From assembly GCA_013339765.2 (NCBI GenBank), contig CM023454.1:141424593-141488592 (forward strand): 64,000 nucleotides of DNA. Reading direction: 5' to 3'. The notes under the pieces were generated by a model. The model made no database searches. It was not told the DNA's origin and worked only from the letters and a program-made list of their open reading frames with translations. The translations under genes and the position numbers were made by a program. Below, in pieces: positions 43,121-53,597 of the stretch. The DNA is from Haemaphysalis longicornis (taxonomy: Eukaryota; Arthropoda; Arachnida; Ixodida; Ixodidae). How positions within the stretch are numbered: position 1 is the first letter of the stretch; each line of letters starts with the position of its first letter.

Positions 43121-44420
43121 CGATTTTTCAAGCCGCGCCCACTCCCGTTCGCCCTGAAAGACGGGGTAACCCAGGAGCTGCAACGCTGCAGCGGGACAAC
43201 ATCCTGGTGCCCGTCAAATCGTCAGAGTGGCCGCTCCCATCCTGCCAGTCCTGAAGCAAGATGGCAGTGTTAAGATTAGCAGGGACCTCAAGGTCACCAT
43301 CAACCCCGTCGCTATGGTCGAAAAGTATCCGCTGCCCCGCATTGAAGGTCTCTGGTCGGCGCCGTCCAGGGGACACAAGGTCACAAAGATCGACCTCACA
43401 GATGCGTACCAGCAGATGGTACTCCAGGAGTCGTCCCGGAAGCATGTCACCCTATCGACAATGTTGCGACTCTTCCAGTACACGTGCCTACCGTTCGGGG
43501 TGGCCTCAGCTCCTGCCATTTTCCAGAGAGAGACGGACAACCAATTCAGGCGAATGAGGCACTTGGCGGTGGAGGAGATCCTGGTGACCTGTACAGACGA
43601 CCAGGACCACTTGCAGAACCTACACAACGTCCTAGCACTATTGCAGGATGTCGGGCTGAACCTCAAGCTGGAGAAGTGCGTTTTCTAGGCCCCCAGCGTC
43701 GAGTACCTACGCCACGTGATTTCCCAGACAGGCCTGGTCCTGGCACCCCGTTAGGTTGAGGCTGTGCTCAAGGTTCCCAAGCCACAGAATAAGAAGGAGC
43801 TGCAGAGCTACCTGGGCCTCGCAAACTTCTACAGGAGCTTCCTGCCGAACCTGTCGTCGCATCTGTAGCCGCTCCATTTTCTGCTTCAGATTGACAACAG
43901 TGGGCCTGGAAGAAGGAGCAGGACTTGGCCTTCCAGCGCAGCACGGAGCTCATCACCAAGGCTCCTGTGCTGGCGCACTTCGATCCGGCCAAGCCGGTCG
44001 TCCTGACCGTAGAGGCGTCACCATACGCCGTGGGAGCCGTCCTTGCCCCCTGGGAGAAGAATGGCCAGGAACGCCCTGTGTCCTTTGCGTCCCGTCGGCT
44101 CCATGCTGCAGAACAGCGGTACAGCCAGCTGGACAAGGAGTGCCTGACCCTCATGTTCGGGATCGAGCGCTTCCACCATTACCTGTGAAGCCGAAAGTTC
44201 GAGGCGGTCATGGACCACAAGCCGCTGCTGGGACTGCTGGGGCCTGACAAGGTCCCCGTTAAGGCATCGCCTCGAGTGGTGCGCTGGGCCCTGAGGCTCG
44301 CGGTCTACAACTGCCGGCTGGTCTACCGTCTGCCAACTGCCCCTGCCGGAGGTGCCTGCTGCTGTTCCTGAATCTGCCGAAGTGTTCATGCTGGAGCCCG
44401 CTTACCCGGAGGTGCTGTCC
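43121..44420 (+). pseudogene. Gypsy D reverse transcriptase and RNase H
   Basis: RT: PILPVLKQDGSVKISRDLKV, YPLPRIEGLWSAPSRGHKVT, KIDLTDAYQQMVLQESSRKH (first catalytic Asp), RLFQYTCLPFGVASAPAIFQ. The YxDD box has decayed to VEEILVTC. KLEKCVF is followed by a TAG at 43686, more stops occur at about 43753 and 43866, then NKKELQSYLGLANFYRSFLP. RNase H (43925-44188): TVEASPYAVGAVLAPW (the catalytic DAS has become EAS), FASRRLHAAEQRYSQLDKEC, then a TGA and MDHKPLLGLLG. Loss of the YxDD and the RNase H Asp means it is catalytically dead even apart from the stops. Confidence 0.87.
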
Positions 44421-45760
44421 AGATCGGCAGTGTCGCCGGCGACCAGCCGGGACCCAGTCCTGTCGCAGGTCATCAAGGCGGTGTCCCTAGGGGAAGAGTG
44501 TGCAGAGCGTACATAGAGCCACAAGGCCGTCGAGCTGAGCCTGCAGCAGGGATGCCTGCTGTGGGGTTCCAGGATGGTGATTCCGCAGAGCCTGCGGTCC
44601 AGGGTGCTGCAGTTGCTGCACGCGGGTCATCTAGGCGTGAAGAAGACCAAGAAGAAGAAGCCTGGAGAAGGTGTGGCCCTGTCCCACGTTTGGTGGCCTG
44701 GCCTGGACCACGACATTGATCGCATGGTGCAGAGCTTCCAAGTCTGCCATGAGAACCAGCGAGCCTGGCGCCATGTGGAGATCACCTTTGGCCGTTCCCA
44801 GAGAGACCCTGGTCCCGCCTGCAGGTGGATTTTGGGGGGCCTTTCAAGGGCCACTACTTCCTCGTGGGGGTGTACGCCTTCTCTAAGTGGGTAGAGGTAC
44901 TGCCAGTCACCACTCCCTCAGCAGGAGCAACCATTGCGGCGTTGTGGCAAGTCTTCGCAGCCCAGGGGTTGCCGGACGTCATCGTGTCTGACAACGGACC
45001 CGCTTTCGCCAGCGAGGAGTACCGGGCCTGGCTGACGAAGAACGGAATTCGCCGGATAATGGCTCCGCCGTACCACCCTGCGTCGAATGGTGCTGCCGAG
45101 CGGGTGGTGCAAACTGTCAAGGACAAGCTCAAGAAGAGCAAAGCTGGGGATTTCAGGACTTAGGTTGCCCGGGTCCTGTTCCAGTACCGGACCACACTCC
45201 ATGACGTCGCGGGCCGTGCCCCTGCGAGCTCCTGTTGGGCCGAATGGTGAAGACACCGTTAGACGTGTTCCACCCAGACCTCCGGTCCACAGCGCTCCTG
45301 AAGTAGCTCAAGCAGAAGCTGGCAGCTGACCGAGGTTGCCATCCTAGGCCCTTTCCGGAGGCTGGGGCTCCGGTCTTCGCGAGGAACTTCTGGCCTGGTC
45401 CACTCTTGTCTACCGGGCACGTGGTCTCTCCTGCCAGTGCCTCGTGACTGCTCGTCTGCATGTCGGACTGGGCCAGGTGGCCCCGCCGCGCCGACCATGT
45501 AAGGCCTCGCCTGGCGACCTCAGCCGCCCCTTCAGGAAGCCAGCAGGCAGGGGAGCCAACTAAACCGACCGCTGCCAGCACAGCACCAGGGGCTGGTGCT
45601 ACGCGCCACTGTGGTGCCGCGTGCAAGCCCAGTGACACCTGGAAGGCTGACAGCTGGTGCGAGAGTGAAAGAGGAGGCACCGAATGCTGCCACAACTGCT
45701 TCGACATCTGTGGTCAGGCGGGGTGAGAGACTGCGGAGACCGCGGGATCGCTACTCGCCG
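44421..45760 (+). pseudogene. Gypsy D integrase
   Basis: The zinc finger: RVLQLLHAGHLGVKKTKKKK, WWPGLDHDIDRMVQSFQVCH (first Cys of the CxxC changed). Core, 44825-45163: DFGGPFKGHYFLVGVYAFSK (first Asp), DVIVSDNGPAFASEEYRAWL (second Asp), APPYHPASNGAAERVVQTVK (Glu). The D,D,E triad is therefore retained within one 112-codon open frame that ends at TAG 45161. The C-terminal part (45164-45740) is scrambled by frame changes and ends in a Pro/Arg-rich RPRRYSPG-type tail. Integrase would insert the cDNA, but this copy is truncated by the stop. Confidence 0.84.
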
Positions 45761-46307
45761 GGGTGACAGGTGGAGTTTTTGTGTTTTTTTGGCCTTACAA
45801 ACTTGGGGGTGAGGGCGCAAAAATGTAAACGTTTCAATTGGTTTGGAGGTACACTCCATCCGCGTAATTTGAATAAGCTGTGTGAACAATTCAGGTGTGG
45901 AATTGATAGGTACATGAATCAGTAAAGAAATAGGATTTTACTCTTTTCTCTTACAGTTCAAACGAATTTTCGTTTCCTATGAATCGCTTTTACAGATTGG
46001 GTATTTTATTAGTTCGTTTTAATGGTTTTCTTAACCCCAAAGAAGGCTTCAGGGCTCAAAGTTTTGCACACATTTAGTTTAGGGAACAACCGGAAGACAA
46101 TATATTTTCCACGTCTAATTTCTGGAGGGTTACCTGTGCAATATTTTATCTTTTTAGGCCTAGGTTATTGTCGACGTTTTGCTCTTGACTTGCGAGGAAT
46201 TGGTAAGCATTAGCAGTTCATGGTCGTCAGGATCGTTTTCGTAGCTTCTGTCCACATCGTGGCTGCCCCTGACAACCCAGAACGAATTTCTCTAGAGCGG
46301 GCAGCAC
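45761..46307. other. Anonymous spacer
   Basis: AT-rich, with no gene or repeat terminus recognised after the end of element D. Confidence 0.45.
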
Positions 46308-46691
46308 GTGCTCATTTGGGATTATATATATAATATTAAGCATCCTAATTACGATGATGCTCTAGGAAACTGTAAAGAAAGAGGTGGCCAATACCACATA
46401 GCTTGTGTGAACCAGCTTTATAATCGGTCGGACTTTGTAGAAGCCAAGAGAAAACTTCAGGCCTCACAGAGTATACAGTACTATGATCTAACAAAACGTA
46501 TTGCTGAGCTAGTTCGTACATCCTATAAAAAAGAAGAAAACGTAGCGCAAACTACACGTGGACGAAGAAACAAGGTTAAACATATACAGGCGCCTGTATA
46601 CGTCTTACCTTGTTTTCTTCGTCGGCGTCTAGTTTCGGCCATGTTTTCTTCTTTCTTAAAACACAGTACCGTTCGGCGAGTACCTGTGTAA
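46308..46691 (+). other. Unassigned 127-codon open frame ending in an inverted repeat
   Basis: The frame starts MLIWDYIYNIKHPNYDDALG. It has a fairly hydrophilic middle (DFVEAKRKLQASQSIQYYDL, TKRIAELVRTSY) with a possible amphipathic helix, and then runs through the palindrome at 46531-46652. The 'A+..L..sq..qyYDl..Ri' pattern is faintly like the region after integrase cores, but I cannot assign it. The last 45 codons are imposed by the inverted repeat. It could be a fragment of an unknown element rather than a gene. Confidence 0.25.
46531..46652. repeat. Imperfect ~60-bp-arm inverted repeat (foldback) centred on CAGGCGCCTG
   Basis: The arm AAGAAGAAAACGTAGCGCAA...ATATACAGGCG is repeated in reverse complement immediately afterwards, ending ATGTTTTCTTCTT, with no spacer. 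Roughly four in five positions pair, and similarity may extend about 25 bp further outward. Both strands can encode a related peptide across it (NKVKHIQAPVYV sense, NKVRRIQAPVYV antisense), which suggests a head-to-head duplication of a formerly coding segment. Confidence 0.8.
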
Positions 46692-48457
46692 GCAAACAAA
46701 TAGATTGTACACGCAGCCTAAATTTCAGTGGCCTTCCATTTTGGGGAAGACCAATGTAGCCGTAACGTGTATACGCGCAGCGGTAGACGGCACATGCCAC
46801 GTAGGCTGCATCAATTCAGGAAGTTTGGTTGGGGTCCGTGAAAAGCATCAGCGAAGGCGGTACCCAATGCTATAATACGTTCACTGGACAAAGCTTGAGT
46901 TAAACATGAAAACGGTGACGAGCACTTTCAATGAGTTGCACACGCTTACTTTCGCAGTTACCCCTTGTCGGCGGAACAGAGCGTTCGGGTTCTGGTACAG
47001 TAATACCATAACACCTTTTAATGCACAACAGAAATCTGTATGTGTACTAAAAAATAAATTTAGCACAATGCTCAATCAATTGCTGTCTGGCGCAAGGGAA
47101 TGTCTTCAGGGTTATTTTTATACGCAGAGTAAAAGACCCACACTCGGGACGCTCGATGATTGGAGATCAATTGTTAAGTTACGGCACCGTTACCATGCGC
47201 GTCTTCTGTTGGGTGCCGTTTTATCTAGAATAAAATGCCTTCCTCGCTCGTATTTTCAGTTGTGGATCAAAGTAAGTTATTTGGATCTCTAGTGCATGTG
47301 CTGACGTCATTTTGCGCCGTAAAAAGGTGGATTTCGTTGCTTCAGAAATGCAGTGGCAGTGTGAGAAGTTTGCTGAATGCTGCCAAAGCGAAACGGCACC
47401 CCCCGCTATGGTAGTATACTGTAGGGGGAATTACGTCATTGGGAATACCGGGAATAGCATATTGGGCGAGGAATATTGGGGAATGGCGTGGTACAAATGA
47501 CAAATGCTCTGCTGCTTCCCCTATTAATAAGGATTTGTAATTTTTCATTTTAATATTACATAGTGGCCAAGACTACTGACTTCAGCAAAGAAAAGAGAAC
47601 GTGAAATTCGTCACGTCGCTAGAATTATCAAAACTCGGAAAACCTAATTTGTGCATTGAATACAGCTGGCTAGAACTGCGTAACGTTCTTGGGTCCTGTA
47701 ATAGAACCCTTATTCGGATCTCTGGCCAAAACAATACACATGTAGCAAGCATTCTAGGCGATCATTGCAGTGAGGGCAGACGTTGGCCTACGCTATGAAG
47801 TAGGAGATAGGAACAGCTCTAAAACGAAGCACGTGTGGCGAACACTAACCCTACGTAATAAACAGAACAGTTCATGTTAGCGTAAACGACACACCCAGCA
47901 ATTTACTAAACAAGAAATTTCTTTCTCGTGATTCTTGACAACTCAACTTCTAGTATACATTACCATCTTCGGTGCACCATGGTGATATTCGCCGCGCTAA
48001 GTTATTTCTTTTGATGTTTTGACGGCGTCTTCTAAAAGCGGATTTGTTTTTGCTGGCCGTAAAGCATGCGGCGTCTTCAGAAAACCAAGGCCTAGTTACT
48101 CCCGCCCCTTACCGCCCCTGTGAGCGAGCGCATTATATAGTGCGCACTGTGTCGTCCAGGCTTGCACATGGGGCTAGTAAAAAGTCCACGGAAGCAGTTC
48201 ACGTCCGTCTCCCTTCAAGGGAGAGTAGAGGGCAACTCGTGGTACAGACACCCGGTTTGCAGATCCGGTTGCCGAGGGTTCTAGCTTACGCTGACACGTT
48301 GCCATATGGCAAAATGTGAAAATGCGCGTAAAACACTTAGTGGACCGACCAGTTATGCGTGAGGAAGACCATTACATAGCTGTATATGACGATGACACAT
48401 CCTACTAACGGCGAAAAGAAAAGATGGAACCTTATTGATATGCTCCGTTTTTCAAAT
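46692..48457. other. Anonymous spacer upstream of the BEL/Pao element
   Basis: Several 60-130-codon frames on both strands (for example 46906-47292) lack recognisable domains. A tRNA-Cys-like segment (48220-48293) is listed separately. Confidence 0.42.
48220..48293 (+). other. tRNA-Cys-like segment (decayed tRNA or SINE head)
   Basis: ACTCGTGGTACAGACACC resembles a D arm, and CCGGTTTGCAGATCCGG gives an anticodon arm with a 4-bp CCGG stem and the loop TTGCAGA (48257-48263), which is the Cys(GCA) loop. GGGTTCTAG lies where a B box should be, but the T stem pairs only weakly and no acceptor stem is found. A functional tRNA is unlikely. A tRNA-derived SINE head or pseudogene is plausible. Confidence 0.3.
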
Positions 48458-48635
48458 TGTTAAAAAATTGTGATAGGGTTGGGAGCAATACCAGATAGAA
48501 AGAAGGAGCGAGTAGCCACCACACGGGAAGTGAGGATTGTGCCATCATCATCATCCTCAGAATTGACTTGGGATAGGAAGGTTGTCAATTTACTGGTGCT
48601 CCTTTAACAACGTCTTCATCCTGGTCTTTAAATGT
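48458..48635 (+). repeat. 5' LTR of the BEL/Pao element
   Basis: Starts TGTTAAAAAATTGTG and shares with 50923-51085 the block GCGAGTAGCCACCACACGGG, plus aligned flanks (ATCATCATC...TCAGAA; TCCTGGTC). The copies differ at many sites and by small indels, so the insertion is old. The LTR end is placed just before TGGTGCCGCG. Confidence 0.78.
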
Positions 48636-48648
48636 TGGTGCCGCGACC
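48636..48648 (+). promoter_or_regulatory. Primer-binding site of the BEL/Pao element
   Basis: TGGTGCCGCGACC abuts the LTR end. BEL/Pao elements commonly carry a very similar TGGTGCCGAGACC-type site complementary to a host tRNA 3' end, from which minus-strand DNA synthesis starts. Confidence 0.68.
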
Positions 48649-48739
48649 AGAATAGAAGGACTGCTCAGTTGAACACCCCAACCGATGAGGGAACCTATTC
48701 AAGAGGAAGCACCAGCCACGAACGGCGAATCGAATCAGC

Positions 48740-49735
48740 TTCCCTCATGATTGACAAACCGGAGCGGAAAAACACGGCACACAAAACGAACGAGAAGTAG
48801 ACAGGACAGCGCTGCTCCGAACGACATCACCTTCCCCCAGAACGACATCAACGTACCGGGCCTCACTATAGACCATCTAAAAAGGAAGTGTGGTGAGCTC
48901 CGCGCATCAGCAACAGAGGTCATGAGTGAGATGAAGTCCATGATGGAGATTTCCTCACTACCCATCAGCTTTCCGCACTACACAGCTCTCTCAAGGGAAA
49001 AGCGGAAGGCTTCATCGGCGGCTTGCCGATAGCCCACGAGAGCTACCCCATAGCCACCGGACTGCTGCAATAGCGCTTTGGTGACAAAACCTTGTTAATC
49101 AATGCGCATATGAGCAACTAGGTAAAACTATCTAAAGTGACCTCCTGCGACGGCTTGACTGGACTTGTGACGCTTCATGAGCGGATACAGACGAACGTGA
49201 GTAACTAAAAGTGTTGGTGTAGACGTCGTGGCATGCGGAATAATGTTAAGGACTCCTATTACTGCAGACTGCCCGGTGACCTCATTCTCAAGTTCGGGGA
49301 ACAAAAGTTAAATGAAGTAGCAGTATGAGAACAGGGATGTCAACGGCCCGATGAACTCTCTATGTTGCTTGACCTGTGGCAGCTACAAATACTGAGTAGG
49401 GAGATAACCTTCATTATTACTGGAGAAGAAAGGAACAGGCTAGGTAAAACACAGTCACTCAAGGGGCAAGGTAACAATAGTCTTCAAGGGTCTACCTCCA
49501 CGCTTACAGTTAAGTTGTCTAGCGATAGATGCGTGTTCTGCAACTCGAATGAGCATAACGCGAACGGCTGTATGGCCCAACTTCATTTAGAAGAAAAGAA
49601 GGCCTTGTTTGAAAAACAGGGTTGTTGCTTTCGCGGCGCTGTGCTCTTTCACCGCGCCAGGGAGGGCAAGCATTCCAAAAGGCTTACATCCCGAAATTGC
49701 AAGGGGCGAAATATTTCTTCCTTGTGGGGCTAACT
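48740..49735 (+). pseudogene. BEL/Pao gag with CCHC zinc finger
   Basis: The frames are broken. Recognisable blocks are LPISFPHYTALS, then LKGKAEGFIGGLPIAHESYP followed by GLLQ, stop, RFGDKTLLINAHMSN (48990-49125), the central BEL gag motif 'lkGeA..aI.Glp.t..nY..Ai.lL..rFG....i..ah'. The later frame 49362-49733 contains CVFCNSNEHNANGC (C-X2-C-X4-H-X4-C) and ALFEKQGCCFRGAVLFHRAR, where the second finger's CF.CL is damaged. Gag would assemble particles. Stops and shifts mean no complete product. Confidence 0.75.
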
Positions 49736-49799
49736 TGGAAATGTCCATCACCCGAAAAAATTACTGGGACTAGTTCAGTGGCTGAACCTGCAGCGGCTA

Positions 49800-50330
49800 C
49801 AGAGAACAGTTCTTCAGATGGCACACTTATTTGTCAAGGGTCAGCTAATAAACACCTGGTTACACATTTGCTCGACGAAGGTAGCCAGTGTACCTTCTTA
49901 ACAGAAAGTCTTTCGAGTAAGCTTCGGCGGAATTTCATCGCGGAGCAAGAGATGACAATATCTGGTTTTGGAAACCCGTCCTCTAATAGCAAAGGGGCAA
50001 CAGTACAACTGACCGTCCACAGCCAGCGTGACCGCCGTAGCTATCAAATTGAGAGTATGGAATTGCCGGAGGTATGCAATGACCTACCTCGTTTGACGGA
50101 ACCAACTGTTCTGCACCAACGTGAGGCCGACGCGATACCCTTTGCCGGCGTCTCCTGCTTCGCGTTCACACTGCACCAGGCCTCAGCCTTCTAATTCGCG
50201 CGCACTGTATTGGACACTCGTGACAGAGAACATTCAGCGGGTTAATGAAAACATTACTGCTGTGGAAATGGTCTTGTGATGGATTGTGCAAGGCGATGCG
50301 ACATCCCTCTGGCCGACCATCGACGCAGGA
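49800..50330 (+). pseudogene. BEL/Pao aspartic protease (DUF1758-type)
   Basis: The 190-codon frame ending at 50194 includes ANKHLVTHLLDEGSQCTFLT (the active site, normally LLDSGSQ.SFI, here DEGSQ), ESLSSKLRRNFIAEQEMTIS and GFGNPSSNSKGATVQLTVHS, as in BEL peptidases. In another frame 50225-50310 continues NIQRVNENITAVEMVL and WIVQG, resembling the 'vAieT.fGWiv.G' end of the domain. The S-to-E change beside the catalytic Asp and the frame change suggest it is inactive. RT should follow but does not. Confidence 0.76.
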
Positions 50331-50922
50331 AATGTGAAAAGATTTACGTGGCAATGAACCACCACATATTGACGCAGATGAATGCCCATTTGGGTGTTGT
50401 CCACGTAATGAGTGCAGAGAAGCGAGAACTTTTCGAAAAAAGTACAACGCTCTTAAAAGCCTTCCACCATGAACACATTGAAAATTTCGCGCGGAAAGTG
50501 CGTCTCCACCAGAAAACGCGAACCCCCTTGCACGATTCACCGCTTGCCACAAGAGGTTCACAGATGTCAGCAACAATCCGAAACCAATAAGCAATGGGTA
50601 TCTGTGGCGAAAGCAACAGATGCGATCAACCAATGCACGGTTATTTTCGAAGATCACCAGCCACTTGATTTTCATAGCTGGTTAAGCACTCTGGCGGGGA
50701 GGCTCTTGGGAAAGGTTGATTAGGGCAATTATCAAAGTTTCGGAAGTCTAGATGAACAATTCCAGATATGCATAGTGCACATTTAACGGAATGATTTTGA
50801 GACGTACAATTAAGGTCTTTCGTCGACTCGAGGCTACAGACGCAAATGCCTAGCGCATTGAAAGCTTAAAGAATTAGCCATCTGAAGCCAACCACTTTCA
50901 TCTTATTTGGCCGGCCGGAGCC
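50331..50922 (+). other. BEL/Pao interior without recognisable domains
   Basis: Between the protease and the 3' LTR I find no RT YxDD, RNase H or integrase D,D,E block in any frame. A 104-codon frame (50276-50590) and an 84-codon frame (50469-50723) have no assignable content. CCGGCCGGAG just before the LTR may be part of the 3' pre-LTR region. This is where several kilobases of pol appear to be deleted. Confidence 0.5.
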
Positions 50923-51085
50923 TGTAACAAAAAGTGGTTTGATTTGGAAGAAGACCAAATAGAAACAAGAAGCGAGTAGCCACCACACGGGTGTTCGGGC
51001 TCATGTTATTGTCATCATCTTCAGAAAAGGATTTTAAGGTCGCCCTGGTTATGCTTTCACTGCGTTTCTTTCCTGGTCCTCAACA
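50923..51085 (+). repeat. 3' LTR of the BEL/Pao element
   Basis: Begins TGTAACAAAAAGTGG, parallels the 5' LTR through GCGAGTAGCCACCACACGGG (about 50973-50992), and ends near TCCTCAACACA. No convincing target duplication flanks the pair, in keeping with age. Confidence 0.75.
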
Positions 51086-51840
51086 CAAACATAATGCAAT
51101 GAATGGTGGTGTGTGCTTGTGATCTTAGACACAAAAAATCTTCGAGGCTCCCTGTGGTTTAAAGCTTGCACGACTTATCGCAATCTTCGCCATTTTTAAA
51201 GGCGATGGTCTATCTTGGGCTAATTATCTGTAGACATTTTGGTCTCTCTGTCTGTCTGTCTATCTGTGAATCGATTCAGCAGCCCGGTCAAAGGGAAACA
51301 AAATCTGCGCAATAGTCTAAACTATTATCAACCAAATCTAAACGTCTATGTCTGGTTTTGGTGTTCCTAATAGGCAACATTTTTTAACAAGAACGCGACA
51401 TTAGGAAAATATGACAGAATAACAATAGGGAAGCAATATTTGCAGTGTTCCTTTATTATGAAAATTAAGATGCTTGCTTTTTGATAGCAAATCATGTTCT
51501 ACATCTACTGTTGAAAACCGTCGCCTGGTCTTTGCCTTGCCACTGACAGGAGGTACATGAGAAATCACGCCGCAACTGATGCGAAATATTCCACTAGCTA
51601 TGTAGTACTTTCTATGTAGTACTTTCTAGGACGCCTGGATTCACGCTCGTCTGAACCGTTTTTGAGCGCTGGCATCGACGAATCCGTGCTGTAGCCATAA
51701 AACACGGTAAATTTAAATTGACTTGAGCTCACCTGTTGTGAGTTTACCTTTGGAGGACCGTGATAGAAGAGGAACAGCATGCAAGGTAAACAAGAAAGCA
51801 AAGGGAGTTATTTACTTAGAAACTATCGACAGACTATAAT
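51086..51840. other. Anonymous spacer
   Basis: No gene recognised. There is a small TCTGTCTGTCTGTCTATCTG microsatellite at about 51246 and a local duplication of TATGTAGTACTTTCTA at 51600-51628. Confidence 0.5.
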
Positions 51841-52750
51841 CTTTTATTTATTATTATTTATTTGGGGAACACTGCAGGCCAAATAGGCCTAAACAGGAGG
51901 GGCACAAACACAACCACAAGATCAGTGCATGAGTGACAGCTTGACTAAAATACATCTGCGTATGAGGATAGCGAGTACAAGAGCAACAGCACACAAAGAA
52001 AGCAAGCAATCGTCTGAGGGGGGGGGGTGTCAACATTCACAAAATTAAACATTTGGTTCAACAAGAGCGAAGGTTTGGAGGTAATCAGAAGGCATGTTAT
52101 TTCATTGTGTGACTTCTGGGGAAAAAGGAAAATTTAATAAATCTGTCCGCGCAAAACACGGAGGTAAAGATAGGACATAAGAATGAAGTGTATGCCTGGT
52201 CGAAACTGGGGTAACGTGATGTGATGGGTCTAACGCAAGTTTGTTGTTAATTCGTGAGTACAAGGATGTTCGACGTAGAAGCTGGCGCCACGATTGTAGT
52301 GTCCGGAATTCATTATCTCGCGTCAGTTTAGTAACTGATGTACCACGACCACACTTAGAGTAAATAAAACGCACACTTAGAGTAAATAAAACGAAATCTT
52401 TTCGAGGGAATATATGTTAAACTTAATATGCGGATCCCACACAATACAAGCGTATTCTAGCTTTCGACGTGTTAAAGTGTTACATGCTAATAGTTTCACA
52501 TGCGAGGGGGCGTAGCTCAGTTTGTGCCTTGGAAGACACAGTTTACGGAAAGCCGATGATGAAACAACGTCAATTTGTACATTCCAAGACAACTTATTCG
52601 TTATCGTTAAACCCAGGTATTTCTATTGACTAACATCCTTTAAGGGATGCCTATAGGAGGAATAGAAAAACTGAAGGGAATTTTTTGTTGTTAGAAACTT
52701 GAAATAAAACAGATTTGTCAAAATTGAGCACCAGATTTGGAACGAAAGGA
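51841..52750 (-). mobile_element. CR1/L2-like retrotransposon 3' end, antisense
   Basis: Minus strand from about 52745: NFDKSVLFQVSNNKKFPSVF (post-YADD), KYLGLTITNKLSWNVQID, then the 71-codon frame 52592-52377 with SHVKLLACNTLTRRKLEYAC followed by IVWDPHIK, the RT thumb. A second frame, 52374-52102, reads FIYSKCGRGTSVTKLTRDNE and FRTLQSWRQLLRRTSLYSRI to the C-terminus. The 3' UTR ends GCCTGCAGTGTTCCCCAAAT followed by AAATAATAAATAAA (51841-51860), the same ending as the element at 63840-63890. 5'-truncated, frameshifted. Confidence 0.82.
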
Positions 52751-53597
52751 GGAGATACGCGGCAAATTTTTTTCTGTGTGCTTTGTTTCTCCTTCTGTTG
52801 TAAAATATTAACCAACTTCTAACATAAACTTTCAGTTGTTAGTTGACGCTGCGTTTTGCCTTTGGCTTTCCTGCTTGTTAGCACTGGTCAAAATTACCAT
52901 ATGTCATGCACCAACCACTGAAATCACCATCTTCACTGATAATTCTCATAAATGAAACGATAACAAATGGGTGTCAGTACTTTGCTTTAAAGTGTGCTAT
53001 GTGTTTCCAGTATTGATTACCCTAAATGTTGCACACACCATTGTATACAGTGGTTTCACAAAGGTGGTGTATGCAATGTTCATTTTTCGAGAACACTAGA
53101 ACTTCCACTGGAATAGCAGTCTCCGTTTATGTTGCGGACCTGCGAGACCTAATTGACATAAACGTGTTGATCTGAGTTTTTAGTGCAGATTTTTTTCCAA
53201 GGCAGCCGTTTGATGGGCAAAATGGGTGAAGTTGAGAAAGCTCTTTTATGCACTAACCAAAATTTAGCACAGCCAAAAATATTTTGTTGAATTGTAAAAA
53301 CGGTAAATGCCTGCATTGTCCATTCATAGTAACCAGCGCTAATGACACATGACAAAGAGAAGAGGGCCCAAACACGACGCAGTTTGTTTGTGCCCTGTGT
53401 TTTTGAATATGAGAAACATTTTTTCTATTAAAGTTTAGAGCATGCATAAAGCTTACAGAGTAATTGAGAAATTATACCCGAGATCAAAGTTGCAAAATTT
53501 GCTGTTCTTTTTGTTTCTGAGCTTGATTAGTGATAAATACTAGAAAGTTAAAGAATGATATTTTCTTGACCAGCAGTAGCTGTATATGTGTACGTAC
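52751..53597. other. Anonymous spacer
   Basis: No supported gene. Short antisense frames at 53149-53447 show no domain. GACAAAGAGAAGAGGGCCCA at about 53352 resembles sequence often found at tick Penelope termini but is too short to call. Confidence 0.4.

Larger units (their letters stand above)
41743..45760 (+). mobile_element. Ty3/gypsy retrotransposon D (K02A2.6/Mag-like), 3'-truncated
   Basis: Gag, protease, RT, RNase H and integrase lie in order on the plus strand, with strikingly higher GC than the surrounding DNA. The RT signature (YPLPRIEGL, KIDLTDAYQQM, PFGVASAPAIFQR, LGLANFYRSFLP) and the integrase WWPGLD and APPYHPASNGAAER blocks are those of the Mag lineage, distinct from elements A-C. 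Numerous in-frame stops and indels inactivate it. No 3' LTR is seen, and similarity ends at about 45760. Confidence 0.88.
48458..51085 (+). mobile_element. BEL/Pao LTR retrotransposon, internally deleted
   Basis: Both diverged LTRs are present (48458-48635; 50923-51085), with a primer-binding site TGGTGCCGCGACC directly after the first. The interior is only about 2.3 kb: a gag with FIGGLPIAHESYPIAT-type motifs, a CCHC finger, a DUF1758-type protease, and about 700 bp without recognisable domains. BEL/Pao elements normally carry RT, RNase H and integrase and exceed 5 kb, so more than half is missing. Frameshifts in gag add to the damage. Confidence 0.82.

Noticed and set aside
42452..43183. 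243-codon minus-strand ORF across gypsy D gag and protease
   Set aside because: A long frame favoured by high GC on the opposite strand. The plus strand carries the gag, knuckle and DTGAS motifs.
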